This document shows, piece by piece, positions 28,657 to 40,538 of a stretch of DNA of 64,000 nt (positions are counted from its first letter, which is position 1; each line of letters opens with the position of its first letter). The stretch is from CAJXJP01 sp964022365. Lineage in GTDB: Bacteria > Patescibacteriota > Gracilibacteria > BD1-5 > UBA6164. The notes beneath the pieces are model-generated. The model had not been told where the DNA came from and did no database searches. It was given only the letters and a program-made list of their open reading frames with translations. Made by a program: the position numbers and the translations under genes. The stretch is from positions 1-64,000 of the forward strand of contig CAXHZN010000003.1 in the NCBI GenBank assembly GCA_964022365.1, read 5' to 3'.

Positions 28657-30464
28657 TTATTTTTGTAAAACAGCTTTTATTCTTCTTACACCAGAACTTG
28701 ATGCTTCTTCTTTTTTAATTTTAAATGTTCCCATTCCTGCAGTTGTTTCTACATGTGGTCCACCACAAAGTTCACGTGAATAAACTTTTCCTGATTTCCC
28801 AACCATAGAATATACTTTTACTTCGTCTGGGTATTTTTCCCAAAATGATCCTTCAACTCATTCTTCCATAGCTTGAGTTTTTGGCATATTTGTAACCGTT
28901 ACTTGTGTTTCATCATTTATTGCTTCATTTACAAATTCTTCTACTTTGTCGAGTAAATCTCTTTGAACTTTTCCATCAGCGTTAAAATCAAAACGTAATC
29001 TTTCAGGAGTAATATTTGAACCTTTTTGATGAACTCAACCTCCTAAAACATGATTGAGTCAAGCAAGCATTAAGTGAGTTGCTGTATGAAGTTGAGTTGT
29101 CGCTTGCGAATCATCAGCAAGTCCTCATGCAAATTTTTTCTCTGAACCTGCTCTAGATTTAGCTTGATGATCTTCAAATGCTTTTGCAAAACCTTCTTCA
29201 TCAACTTTATATCATTTTCCGTAGCTAATTCAACAGTCATTTCTAGAGGAAATCCATATGTATCATACAATTTAAAAGCTTTTGGACCTGCAATTGTATC
29301 GATTTTTTTTCCTGATCTTTCGAAAGCAATTTCAAAACCTTTGAGTAATTTATCAAATTCTTTTAACCCAGATTTTAAAGTTTTAGCAAATTTTTCTTCT
29401 TCTTTTTGAAGTTCAGTATAAATAGTTTCTTCGTTATTTTTTACTGAGTCATAAATATCTTTAAATTTATTTACAAACATTTTAGATATTTCTACTAAAA
29501 TATTTTCTTCATAATTCATTTTATATGCTTCTCTGATTGATCTTCTGAGTAATCTTCTCAAGATATATCCTTGATCAACATTATTTGGAACAATTCCATC
29601 TGCAATAATATGTGTCCCCATTCTTACGTGATCAGCTATAATTCTTGCTCATCTTTCATCATAATTTTCTTCTCAAACCAGAGATTTAATTTTTTCTAAA
29701 ACATCTGAAAATGCATCTGTTTGATATACTGACTTAACTCCATTAAGAGTTGCAGTAATTCTTTCTAATCCCATTCCAGTATCAATATTTTTATTTGGAA
29801 GAGAAGATAATTTTCCATTTTCATCTCTGATATATTCCATAAATACATTATTCCAAATTTCCATCCAGTTATCTTCATCATTGGCAACATTTGAATCTGC
29901 TTTTGGTTCTCATTCTCCAACCCAGTAAAAAATTTCAGAATCTGGCCCACATGGTCCAGTATCCCCAGCAGCCCACCAATTTTCGGCTTTATCTAAATAT
30001 GAAATTCTTGATTCTGGCATTCCAACTTTTTTCCAAATATCTGCAGCTTCTTCATCTCTCGGAGCATCTTCATCACCTTCAAAAACAGTTACAGCGATAT
30101 ATTTTGGATCTAAATTTAACCAGTCAGAAGAAGTTAAGAATTCATATGACCAAGCAATTGATTCTTCTTTGAAAAAATCTCAGAGTGACCAATTCCCTAA
30201 CATTTCAAAAAATGTTAAATGAGAATCATCTCCAACTTCTTCGATATCATTAGTTCTTACACATTTTTGAGAATTTGCAATTCTTTTCCCTTTTGGATGA
30301 GCTTCACCTAATAGATACGGAACCATTGGTTGCATACCAGCAACATTGAATAAAACTGATGCATCATTTTCAGGAATTAAAGGAGCAGATTTTGTTATAT
30401 AATGCCCTTTAGTTTCCATGAATTTTAAAAATTTTTCTCTTATTTCGTTACAACTAAATTTCAT
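28657..30464 (-). CDS. alaS: Alanyl-tRNA synthetase, compact, with one frameshift
   Basis: The catalytic domain starts MKFSCNEIREKFLKFMETKG and includes FFEMLGNWSLGDFF and GPCGPDSEIFYW. The editing domain has the zinc ligands HTATH and CGGPH. The frame breaks at the T run 29215-29218: upstream reads ...VELATEN in one frame and the match resumes as GYKVDEEGFAKAF in another, as if one A of the coding strand were missing. About 602 residues would result, ending right after the editing domain; the C-Ala domain of typical 850-880 residue enzymes is absent. AlaRS is essential, so sequencing error or recoding is likelier than decay. Confidence 0.9.
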
Positions 30465-30602
30465 AAATTTTATATATTTAATTTTATTTTAATAAAGCCA
30501 TTATATAGATATTTCAACAATTTCAAGAAGCACTTAGTAATTTTTTGAATTTTCTTTCACAATGTGATAGAATAAATAAAAATAATACTTATTAGAACAA
30601 TT

Positions 30603-33600
30603 ATGGCTATCTCTGGTGAAACAATAAAGACAATAAATTCACTGCATTATGAAGATAATAACGAAGAACAACGCATGGAAGAAACACTTCATGCGTCTTT
30701 AAAAGAAGCCAATTTAATAAAAGAGAAAGTAAAAAATCCTGAATTAAAAGATAAATTTCAAGAAGAATACAATGAGTTAGAAAACGTAATTTTAGAATCA
30801 GTGAATAATGATTTACAAATTTCTCATTCAGAAAGAATGACTATAATGTTAGAACTTTCTGATGTTATAACTTTAGCTGAAGAACATGATATTTCTACAG
30901 ATTTTAGAAAAAGAGATTCTTTTTGGTGAATATTTTCATGAGTTTCAGAAAGTGATGTTAAATGAGTAGAAAATGAAGCAAAAAACTTACGCAATAAAGA
31001 TATCTCAGAGTATTCTATTGATGAAGCTCAAGTTATTTTGGAACATTTAAATAAAGAATATTGAGGTTTCCAGGAATGAAACTTTGCTTGAACAGATGAA
31101 GAAAATATGGGAGATTTAGCTGATAAAAAAGATATTAATGTTTATCAAGATAGACTAATTGCAAAGATCTTATGAAATGAAGAAAAATGATTTAATGATG
31201 AATATTTGAAATGATTTAATAATAAAGAATGAAATTATCTGATTTCAATTGAAAAATTTGAAGCAAATATCTTAGATCCGAAAATTAAAATTTCAGATAT
31301 AAATTTTAATGAGTTATGAAATTATTTCTGATATTTAGACAATAAATGATTACTCACACAAGATAGTTTATTAAATCTATTTTGAAATGATAAGATTAAT
31401 GAAATAAAAGAAATAATTAATGGTAATTCTAAAGATTTTATTGATACTATTTGGGAATCTCGTGGGTTAAATAGTTTATTAGAAGAATATAATATATCTT
31501 CTATTTTAGAAGATATGGTAAGTTCAAATTTAAATAATGTATCGGAAAGTTTAAAAAATTTAGAGAATATTAATTATAATAATTTACCAATTGAAATATT
31601 AAAACAAAATCCTGAGGTTCTTATACAAATAACAAATCCAAAAATAATTATCCAACTTTTAAATGAATGAATAAAAGTAAATCCTCTTCATTTAAATAAT
31701 AGAGTTATTTATACTCCTGAAATTATTCCTCATTTAAATATATCAACAGAATTTATTAATAAATATAATGGTGATACATTATTAAGATCACCTGGTCTAG
31801 TCGGAGCGCTTATAAATCATAAAGAATCTTGAATATTAAATTTAAACTTTATTGTACAAAAATTTAAAAAAGATATTACTGAAAATGAATATATTAGAGA
31901 ACATATAAAAAGTTTAGTTTCAGATACAGCAAAATATTGACTCGCTATACATACATCTGAAATATTATATCAAACTTGAATTACAGATAATTTAAATTTA
32001 GATGATATTCTTTCAAAGGATTCAATTGATAAAAGTAAATTAAATACTTTTTTAGCAACTCACAATATCGATAAGTATGAAAATACTCTCATTGATTATA
32101 TAAAAAATTGATGAGAAATTGTTGAAGGATTATATTTAAATATGTTTAATGAAAATATTATCAAACAAATACTTATGACAAATAATGGAATTAAAGATGC
32201 TCATTTAATTCCTAATGAAGTGTATCAAAATAATCCATATTTATTTAAAATTGCAGTAAAAAATATTGAAATTGAAAATATGACAGATTTTATAGAAAAT
32301 GTAGAAATACCTAATATAGAAACTTTATTATTTTCTATTCAGGAGATAATGAAGAAAGATAGAGATGATAAACATGAAATTTTTTCAAACCCAATATTTA
32401 AACAACGTAGTATAAACATACTTAGTAATAGCCTTGATAAAACCTTTAATATTACTCAATCTCAAGAAGTAATATTGAATAAACTCACAGATCATTTAAA
32501 TGAAAATAATAAAGCCTTAAAAGAGTTAATAAATAAAAAAACAGAAATTGCAGATTATATTTCCACACTAGATACTGATAAAAAAATAAATATTTTAGAA
32601 TCTAATCTACTATCAACTTTCCAAGAAAGATGAATAGATATAAATCAAGAAGATTTACAAGAAATGTTTAAATTATTATCTAATACTGACTATGCAAGTA
32701 ATCAACTATTACTCGATAAAATAAATAATTTAGATAGAAAAAATAGTAAATTTATTTTAGATGAAATATTAGATATTCAAAATATTAAATTAAGTGAAAA
32801 AATTAATAAATTAAAAAATATTGAAAATAAAAACTTGAGCTTAAGTCCTGATGCATTAATACAAAAATATGATGACGAAATGAAATATTCAAATCAAAGT
32901 ATAAACATTGAACAATTTGTAAAAAATGCTTGATACTTACCAGTCAATCAACCAGAAATGATAAAAATGCTTTCTGCATATCAAGAAACAAAAGAACTAG
33001 TTGTTAAAAATAAAATATTAGAAAAAACTACCTCTGAAAATGAAGATGGAAATTTAACCATGCCTAACGAGGAAGAATTTAAAAAACAAGTTGAACAAGA
33101 GCTTCAAAATTTTGATATCGAAGAATTTACTCAAGAATATAATGTAGATGAAAAATTAACAGAAATTTTTACTCAAAAATATATTGAGCATAAAAATTTA
33201 GAATTCCTCGAAGAAATCAATTCTATTGATTCTCAATCTGAATTAGGAATAAATACTCAAGAAGATAAAAAAACATACTCTTACGCTTGATTAACCTATG
33301 AAATTCCTGATATTACGGTAAATAATAATTTTTCTATTATAAATTACCAAACTGGTGAAAAAATAGAAATTTCAAAACAAGAAAAACAAACCGTAGAAAA
33401 AAATCCTGAAGCATTAAAAAATCTCATCGATACAAAACAAAAACTAGAAAAATTAGGACTCGATTTTGTTTGGAATAATAGAGAAGAATTTTTATTTCTC
33501 ATGAAAAACGATGATAAATTTAATGATACTGGTAAAATTGAGACAACTGATAATGATTATTTAAATATTTCTGAATTTAATCATCTTTTGCAATTTGTTC

Positions 33601-33842
33601 TCTACAAAACAACTGGAGATACAAATACAAATGACTATTACACAAATATGTCAAAAATTCGTCAAATAAATGGTGAAAACGAACTCAATGAAAAAAGAAA
33701 TTTTGTTTCGGGTTTATCAAATATCTGACAAAAATTTGTAGAATTATGATTTTTAACCGAAAGTGGAACTCTAAATTTCCATTGGGTAAATACAAAAAAT
33801 TATTCTGAAATATCATGACCAGGTTTTCAAAAAGCTGCATAA
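30603..33842 (+). CDS. Large hypothetical protein, 1079 aa
   Basis: One continuous table-25 frame with many TGA glycines. It has no signal peptide, membrane helix or LPxTG motif, so it is probably cytoplasmic. The sequence is acidic, Asn/Ile/Leu-rich and mostly helical, with an N-terminal coiled-coil-like part (about 20-100) and loosely repeating helix pairs from 230 to 700 (for example ILKQNPEVLIQITNPKIIIQ). The C-terminus has a compact part with conserved-looking HLLQFVLYKTTGD. It is monocistronic with its own terminator. I recognise no family; alpha-solenoid structure is a guess. Confidence 0.8.
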
Positions 33843-33880
33843 AAAAAAGTTCCCGGGAAAATTTCCCGGGAACTTTTTTT
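33843..33880. terminator. CCCGGG-cored bidirectional terminator
   Basis: AAAAAAGTTCCCGGGAAA and its complement around a short loop, between the convergent 1079-aa gene and gyrA. Confidence 0.88.
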
Positions 33881-36424
33881 TTATATTTCTTCATCTTCAC
33901 ATTCTTTTACTAAAGAGGCTCTCACCACTTTATCACCTGACTTTTTGAGTTTTGTTAAAATAACTCATTGAGTTACTCTTGAAGTTTTTCTAATATCTTT
34001 GAGTCCAATACGAATTGTTTGTCCTGCTTTAGAAATTAAAATTACTTCAGTAGTTTTTCTATCTTCACTTGAAAGCATAGTTGCAGAAATTAATTTTCCT
34101 GTTTTTGCTGTCATAGCCATAGCTTTTACTCAAGCTCCTCATCTTTTTTGATTTCTATATTCATCTATTCATGTTAATTTTCACATACCGTTTTCCGTAA
34201 CGATAAAGACAAATTCTCTATCTTCTCACACGATTGCTACTTCTATTACACTATCTTCAGCTTTTAAGTTAATCCCTTTTACTCCGGCTGCAGCTCTTCC
34301 CATTGGACGAACGTCACCTTCTTCAAATTGAATAGCTTTTCATTCACGTGTTGCGATAAAAATATGATCGTCTCCACTCGTAGTTTTTACCCAAGTGAGC
34401 TCATCTCATTCTTTTACACCAACAACTTTTAGACCATTAGAACGAATATTTTTTACCGCATCCATTTCTAATTTTTTTACAATCCCATTTTTAGTAACAA
34501 AGAATAAATATTTATTTTCTGCTGCTGAAATATCTAAGATTGCTGAAATTTCTTCATTTTTTTGTAAACCTAATAAGTTAATAATAGGTTGTCCTTTTGC
34601 AATTCTTGTTGTTTCTGGAATTTCATAAGCTGGAAGTTGAAATACTCTCCCTTGAGTCGTAAAAAATAATAAATCATCATGATTTCTCGTTGGAACGATT
34701 AATTTGATTTCATCATCTTCTCTCGTTGAAGTTGCTACTCATTTTCCTCCTCTTCTTTGAGTTCTAAACGAATTTGCTTTGAGTCTTTTAATGTATGAAT
34801 TTTTTGAAAGAGTAATAATAACTTCTTCATTTGGAATAGTGTCTTTTGCATTAAATTCACCTACTTTTCCAGAATTTACTTGTGTTTTTCTTTCATCACC
34901 AAAATTATTTTCGACTTCATCTAATTCCTCATGAATAATAGAGCTTATTCTTTCTGGTTTGATTAAAATATCATTTAAGTCTTCAATTAATATATGTTTA
35001 TCTTTTAATTCATCTTCTATTTTTTGTCTTTCTAATCCAGCAAGTTTATTTAATTTCATTTCTAAAATTGCTTCTGCTTGAATTTGAGAAAGAGAAAAAT
35101 CATTCATTAAATTTACTCTTGCTTCATCTTTACTTGAAGATGCTTTGATAAGTTTGATTATTTCATCAATATGATCGAGTGCTTTTTTGAGTCATTCTAA
35201 AATATGAGCTCTAGCTTCTGCAATTTTTAATTCATATTGAGTTCTTCTTGTTACTACTTCTTTTCTATGTCCGATAAATTCTTCTAAAAATTCTTTTAAG
35301 TTGAATAATCTTGGTTGTTTCCCTCTTTCTCCTAAACCTACCATATTATACCCAAAACTTGTTTGAAGTTGAGATAATTTATAGAGTTGATTTAAAATTT
35401 TCTTTGGAAAAGCATCCTTTTTCATTTCAATAATAACTCTTACTGCGTCTTTGTTTGATTCATCTCTGATATCTGAAATACCAACAATTTTTTTCTCTCT
35501 TACTAAATCAGCAATTTTTTCTACTAATGAAGCTTTATTTAAACCATAAGGAATTTCAGAAATATTAATAATACTTCTTCCTTTTTTTCCTTCTTCAATA
35601 TTTGCAACTCATCTTACAATTACTGAACCTCTTCCGGTAGAATACGCTTTTAATAATGCCTCTTTATCATAAACAATCCCTCCAGTTGGAAAATCTGGAC
35701 CTTTTACATATTCCATTAAATCTTCAACAGATACATCTGAAGTATCTTCTAGTGAAAGAAGATATTTAATTGCTTGAATTAATTCTGTTAAATTATGTGG
35801 TGGAATATTTGTTGCCATCCCAACAGCAATCCCCATAACCCCATTCATTAAAAGAGTTGGAAGTCTTGTTGGTAATACTGTAGGTTCTTGTTTTGTAGCA
35901 TCAAAATTATCTCTAAAGTCAACGGTTTGTTTTTCAATATCAGCTAATAAATATTCAGCTAATTTTGTCATTTTTGCTTCCGTATATCTGTAGGCTGCAG
36001 CTCCATCACCATCCATTGAACCGAAATTCCCTTGACCATGAACCAGAGGATATCTGAGTGAAAAGTTTTGTGCCATACGAACCATAGCTTCATATACTGA
36101 TGAATCACCATGAGGATGATAACTCCCAAGTACATGCCCTACAACTGTTGCAGATTTTCTAAATTTTGCACTCGATCTTAAACCTTGTTCGTGCATTGAA
36201 TACATAATTCTTCTGTGAACTGGTTTCATCCCATCACGAACATCTGGAAGTGCTCTTGATACAATTACACTCATGGCATATTCCAAATAACATGATTCCA
36301 TTTCAGATCTAATAGATTTATCTTCATCTCATCCATAGACCATTCATTGAGAAATTCCCATTTCTAATTGTTCTTCATTTTGTTCACCATTATCATCTAA
36401 TGGTGTGTTTGTATTTTCAGACAT
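33881..36424 (-). CDS. gyrA: DNA gyrase subunit A
   Basis: An 847-residue type II topoisomerase subunit. The catalytic tyrosine is Y147 in AAAYRYTEAKM. The GyrA box QRRGGKG, which is needed for negative supercoiling, is present and separates it from ParC. The C-terminal beta-pinwheel repeats follow. gyrB is not in the window. Its TAA lies at the edge of the shared terminator. Confidence 0.97.
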
Positions 36425-36592
36425 AAATAGTTTTCTTAAGCAGTAAAAACATATATTAAATATACGAATTTTTGGCTACGAATCAAGAAAAAAGATGAAA
36501 AAAGATATTTAATTTTAAAGAAAAAAAAGAGAAATTTTGAAAAATAAAAAATTTTTTTACAATATATATAATAAATATTAATATTTTCGCTT

Positions 36593-37774
36593 ATGAAAGC
36601 CATTATTTTAGCTGCATGAAGAGGGACAAGATTACAACCTTTGACCAATACAATCCCAAAACCAATGATTCAAATATGTTGAAAACCAATTTTGGAATAT
36701 TTACTAGAAAATATTTATGAATATGTTGATGAAATCATTTTAGTAGTAAAATATAAACAAGAAATAATTTCACAGTATTTTTGAAAAAATTATAAATGAG
36801 TAAAAATTACGTATAAGACTCAATCTGAAGAAAAATGAACCGCAGCTGCATTAAAGTGAATTCAAACACTCCACGATGTATTTATACTCTATTGAGATAG
36901 TATAATTTCAAAACAAGATATGAAAAACATTTTAGAATCAGAAAAATATTGAGTTTTTGCACAAAAAGTAGATGATCCAAGTAAATATTGAATTTTTCAA
37001 ACGGATGAAAATAATAAAATTTTATGAGTAGTTGAAAAACCTCAAGAATTTATTTGAGACCTCGCAAATTTATGAGGATTTAAAATGAAAGCAGAAATTT
37101 TAGATTTCATCAAAGAAATTAAAATTTCACCAAGATGAGAATACGAATTAACAGATGCATTAAATTTATATGTAGAAAAAAATAATTTTTATGCATTTGA
37201 ATTACAAGAAAAATTTATAGATATCTGATATCCTTGGGATATATTAGAGGCAAATACTTACATATTAGAAAAATTAGAACATTCCATTATCGATTGAGAA
37301 GTTGAAGAAAATGTTCAGATAAAATGAAATATAATATTGGAAAAGTGAGCTGTTTTAAAATCTGGTACATATATTGAATGAAATTGTTATATTGCTAAGG
37401 ACTCAAAAATTGGACCTAACACGTACTTAAGATGAAATACGGTTATAGGTAGCTGATGTAAAATTTGAAATGCTGTAGAGATAAAAAATAGTTGTTTTTG
37501 AAATAATTCAAATGCTGCACATCTGAGTTATATTTGAGATTCTATAATTTGAAATAATGTTAATTTATGAGGATGATTTATTACAGCAAACCTCAGGCAT
37601 GACAATGAAAATATAAAAGTTCCAGTAAAGGATATAATGACTGACACCTGAAAAAGAAAACTTTGAGTGATAATTTGAGATAATGTAAAGACTTGAATGA
37701 ATACTTCAGTCTATCCAGGCAGAATTATACAAAATGATAGTTTTACCAACCCTGGTGAAATAATTATTAAATAA
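36593..37774 (+). CDS. GlmU-type sugar nucleotidyltransferase with left-handed beta-helix
   Basis: A 393-residue bifunctional-looking enzyme. MKAIILAAGRGTRLQPLTN is the nucleotidyltransferase signature, with TGA at its first glycine, and KPMIQICGKPILEY follows. From about residue 245 hexapeptide repeats form a beta-helix (SKIGPNTYLRGNTVIGSG), including the GlmU-like NAAHLSYIGD segment. GlcNAc-1-P uridylyltransferase or glucose-1-P thymidylyltransferase activity is possible. About 60 residues shorter than E. coli GlmU. Confidence 0.85.
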
Positions 37775-37780
37775 TACTGA

Positions 37781-37822
37781 AAAAAATAAGAAATTCTGTG
37801 ATAAAGAATTTCTTATTTTTTT
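37781..37822 (+). terminator. Terminator after the nucleotidyltransferase gene
   Basis: AAAAAATAAGAAATTCT and AGAATTTCTTATTTTTTT around a seven-base loop. Confidence 0.85.
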
Positions 37823-37829
37823 AGAGAAT

Positions 37830-37865
37830 AAAAAAGCATAAATAATAATTATTTATGCTTTTTTT
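37830..37865 (-). terminator. Terminator after tRNA-Thr
   Basis: AAAAAAGCATAAAT and ATTTATGCTTTTTT arms; it closes the long minus-strand ribosomal block ending with the tRNA gene. Confidence 0.82.
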
Positions 37866-37875
37866 AATTTTTTAA

Positions 37876-37951
37876 TGGAGCCATCAATCGGATTTGAACC
37901 GATGACCGTTCGCTTACAAGGCGAATGCTCTACCAGCTGAGCTATGATGGC
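37876..37951 (-). tRNA. tRNA-Thr (anticodon UGU), CCA encoded
   Basis: The acceptor arms GCCATCA/TGATGGC pair perfectly. The D-arm is GCTCAGCTGGTAGAGC, the anticodon loop CTTGTAA gives anticodon TGT, and the T-arm contains GGTTCAAATCC. The discriminator is T and CCA is encoded, for 76 nt in total. It lies 41 bases after rpmA and may be processed from the same transcript. Confidence 0.96.
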
Positions 37952-37992
37952 AAAAAGAAAATCTACCAAAAAGATAGATAAACTTTTTATGA

Positions 37993-38265
37993 TTAAACAA
38001 CAGAAATATATGTATCTTTATATACTCTTCCGTCAAATCTTCTTCTTTTTCTTTGTGTAAATGTAACTTTACCTTCAGAAACAGCATAGATTGTGAAATC
38101 TTTACCAATTTGAGTTCCTTCTGCTGCCCAGAATTTATTACCTTTTTGTCTTACGATAATAGATCCAGGTGTAGCTGTTTGTCCACCAAAGAGTTTTACT
38201 CAAAGTCTTTTGGCGTTACTATCTCTACCATTACTAGTAGATCATTGAGCTTTCTTGTGAGCCAT
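37993..38265 (-). CDS. rpmA: Ribosomal protein bL27
   Basis: A 90-residue 50S protein, MAHKKAQGSTSNGRDSNAKR then LFGGQTATPGSIIVRQKGNKF, of normal length. Two glycines are TGA. The expected partner rplU is not adjacent; instead rpmA follows rpsG. Confidence 0.95.
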
Positions 38266-38302
38266 GTTCGATTACTTATGAATTAAAGAGTGAAAGTAAA
38301 AA

Positions 38303-38719
38303 TTATCTTCTTTTGTTTGCAAATCTAGCAAAAGCTTTATTAGCTTCAGCCATTTTGTAAACTTCTAATTTTTTCTTAAAAGCAGTACCAGTTTCATTCG
38401 CAGCTTCGATTAATTCGTTTGCTAGGAATTTAGAGAAAGAAGCACCTTTTTTACTTCTAGCAGAATCAATGATCCATTTAGATGCAAGGAAAAGTTGTCT
38501 TTTTTGTTCAACTTCTTGAGGAACTTGGTAGATTGATCCACCAACTCTTTTTGGTCTTACTTCAATTTTTGGCATAATATTTTCTAATGCTTTATCAAAA
38601 ATTGCTTTCGGATCTTTTTGTCCTTTTGCTTTAATTTCAGCAAAAGTATCATCTAATAATTTTCTTGCTAGTGATTTTTTACCATCTAACATGATATAGT
38701 TAATGAATTTTTCAAACAT
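38303..38719 (-). CDS. rpsG: Ribosomal protein uS7, short N-terminus
   Basis: A 138-residue 30S head protein. It begins MFEKFINYIMLDGKKSLARK, aligning with about residue 22 of E. coli uS7, so the basic N-terminal arm (MPRRR...) is missing. Upstream in-frame sequence does not encode it. The rest is well conserved: RPKRVGGSIYQVP and MAEANKAFARF. No TGA codons. It follows rpsL as in the str operon, but fusA and tuf do not follow. Confidence 0.95.
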   Translation of the reverse strand: MFEKFINYIMLDGKKSLARKLLDDTFAEIKAKGQKDPKAIFDKALENIMPKIEVRPKRVGGSIYQVPQEVEQKRQLFLASKWIIDSARSKKGASFSKFLANELIEAANETGTAFKKKLEVYKMAEANKAFARFANKRR

Positions 38720-38744
38720 TTGTGCAATATTAAAATTTAGAATT

Positions 38745-38787
38745 ATAATAAGTGATTTTCAGCAATTGCGTACTTACTGCTTATTAT
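38745..38787 (-). promoter_or_regulatory. Structured rpsL-rpsG intercistronic region
   Basis: ATAATAAG and CTTATTAT enclose an inner GC-richer loop with CAGCAATTGC, in the 88-base rpsL-rpsG spacer. In E. coli the same spacer contains the S7 repressor site. Regulation by uS7 is inferred from position only. Confidence 0.4.
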
Positions 38788-38807
38788 AAAAAATTAAGTG
38801 TGTGTTT

Positions 38808-39224
38808 CTATTTAGGTCTTTTAGCACCGTAAAGAGATCTCCCTTGTTTTCTGTTTTGAACACCTTCACAATCGAGAACACCTCTTACTACATGATATCT
38901 AACCCCTGGTAGATCTTTTACTCTCCCACCTCTGATAGCAACTACCGAGTGTTCTTGTAAATTATGACCTTCACCACCGATGTACGCGTTTACTTCGTAC
39001 CCGTTAGTAAGTCTAACTCTTGCAACTTTTCTTAAGGCAGAGTTAGGTTTTTTAGGAGTCATAGTAGTAACTTTAACACATACCCCTCTTTTTTGTGGAC
39101 ACCCTTTTGGGATAGTCACTGTAGTTTTTTTAATAGAATTTCTAGTTACTTGAAGTGCTGGAGATTTACTCTTAACACTTGGAGTTTTTCTATTTCTTTT
39201 AACTAATTGATTAATAGTAGGCAT
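38808..39224 (-). CDS. rpsL: Ribosomal protein uS12
   Basis: A 138-residue decoding-centre protein with KPNSALRKVARVRLTNGYEV and VRYHVVRGVLD, both invariant. The KKPNSALRK lysine, mutated in streptomycin resistance, is wild type. No TGA codons; stop TAG. Confidence 0.97.
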   Translation of the reverse strand: MPTINQLVKRNRKTPSVKSKSPALQVTRNSIKKTTVTIPKGCPQKRGVCVKVTTMTPKKPNSALRKVARVRLTNGYEVNAYIGGEGHNLQEHSVVAIRGGRVKDLPGVRYHVVRGVLDCEGVQNRKQGRSLYGAKRPK

Positions 39225-39284
39225 TACTAAAAATTTATAAAGAATAAAATTTTTTTAAAATGAAAATTTTTCAACAGATAAAAA

Positions 39285-39677
39285 TTATCTTTTTGACCAT
39301 TGAATAGCTTTTCTGGCTTTGTGTAGCCCTGGTTTTTTTCTTTCCACTTTTCTAGCATCTCTAGTAATAAACCCAGCTGCTTTTAATACAGTTCTTAATT
39401 CTGTATCTTTTTCACATAAAGCTCTCGCTAAACCGTGTCTAATTGCTTGAGATTGAGCAGAAACTCCTGAACCAGCAACAGTAATTTCAAAATGTACTTT
39501 ATCTTTAAGTTTTGCTAATTTGATAGGTGAATAAATAGTATCAAATAAATCTGATCTTTTTACATATTCAGATAAATTTCTACCATTTATTGTATCTTCA
39601 CCTTTTCCTTCAAATAGTTTAACTTGTGCAGAAGCAGTTTTTCTTTTTCCGATTGCGTAAGTATATTTATTTGCCAT
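39285..39677 (-). CDS. rpsI: Ribosomal protein uS9
   Basis: A 130-residue 30S protein with YAIGKRKTASAQVKLFEGKG and the C-terminal KPGLHKARKAIQWSKR tail that contacts P-site tRNA. It lies 12 bases after rplM, the conserved L13-S9 pair. No TGA codons. Confidence 0.97.
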   Translation of the reverse strand: MANKYTYAIGKRKTASAQVKLFEGKGEDTINGRNLSEYVKRSDLFDTIYSPIKLAKLKDKVHFEITVAGSGVSAQSQAIRHGLARALCEKDTELRTVLKAAGFITRDARKVERKKPGLHKARKAIQWSKR

Positions 39678-39689
39678 AAATAGTAGTTA

Positions 39690-40118
39690 TTATTTTATAA
39701 TTTCTGGTTGTTGAGCAACGAATGTATGTTCATCACCAGTGAATAATTTTAATCTAGAAATCATTCCAGATCTTAATTTATTTTTTGGAAGCATACCATT
39801 AATTGCTAACTCTAATGCTTTGGTTGGTTTTTTAGCTAAAAGATTTTCTAAAGAAATTTCTTTTAACCCACCAAGATAACCTGTATGTCTATAATACATT
39901 TTATCTTCCATTTTTTTTCCTGTAACAGCAAATTTGTCACAGTTAGTTACGATTACGTAATCACCATTATCAAGGTGTGGAACATATGAAGCTTTGTTTT
40001 TCCCTTTAAGAATAACAGCAATTTGAGTTGCTAATCTCCCTAAAGTTTGTCCTGAAGCATCAATTACGTACCATTTTCTATCACCACCTTTGATTTGTGT
40101 TGGTGTAAAAGTTTTCAT
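39690..40118 (-). CDS. rplM: Ribosomal protein uL13
   Basis: A 142-residue early 50S assembly protein with WYVIDASGQTLGRLATQIA and YYRHTGYLGGLKE, and GMLPKNKLR near the end. Paired with rpsI. No TGA codons. Confidence 0.97.
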   Translation of the reverse strand: MKTFTPTQIKGGDRKWYVIDASGQTLGRLATQIAVILKGKNKASYVPHLDNGDYVIVTNCDKFAVTGKKMEDKMYYRHTGYLGGLKEISLENLLAKKPTKALELAINGMLPKNKLRSGMISRLKLFTGDEHTFVAQQPEIIK

Positions 40119-40138
40119 CTGTAATTAAGCTTTAAAAA

Positions 40139-40501
40139 TTAAACTAGTTCTAATAATACAATTTTTGCATTATCGCCATCTCTTTGTTTAATAGCAGTCA
40201 TTCTTGTAAACCCAGAAGTTTTATTATCTTTAAACTTTGGAGCTACATTAGTGAAAAGTTCAAGAGAAGATTCTTTTGTAAAGAGTACAGACATTACATA
40301 TCTGATTGCATTCATTTCATCTTTTTTATTTACTGTATTGATAAGTTTATCAATCATAGGAACGATTAACTTAGCTTTTTTTTCAGTAGTCTTAATAGAC
40401 TTATGTAAGAAAAAAGATGTTAATAAATTTCTCTCCATAGCTTTTCTATGTTGAAAACTTTTATTACTAAATTTTAGATGTTTTCTTACTCTATGTCTCA
40501 T
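40139..40501 (-). CDS. rplQ: Ribosomal protein bL17
   Basis: A 120-residue 50S protein, MRHRVRKHLKFSNKSFQHRK then AMERNLLTSFF, following rpoA as in the alpha operon. No TGA codons. Confidence 0.96.
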   Translation of the reverse strand: MRHRVRKHLKFSNKSFQHRKAMERNLLTSFFLHKSIKTTEKKAKLIVPMIDKLINTVNKKDEMNAIRYVMSVLFTKESSLELFTNVAPKFKDNKTSGFTRMTAIKQRDGDNAKIVLLELV

Positions 40502-40538
40502 AGTGTGTGTTTAAATTAATTATAAGTATGGTATGAAA

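Noticed and set aside
28657..30464. alaS as a pseudogene
   Set aside because: Only one single-base shift is present in an otherwise perfectly conserved essential gene, so decay is unlikely.
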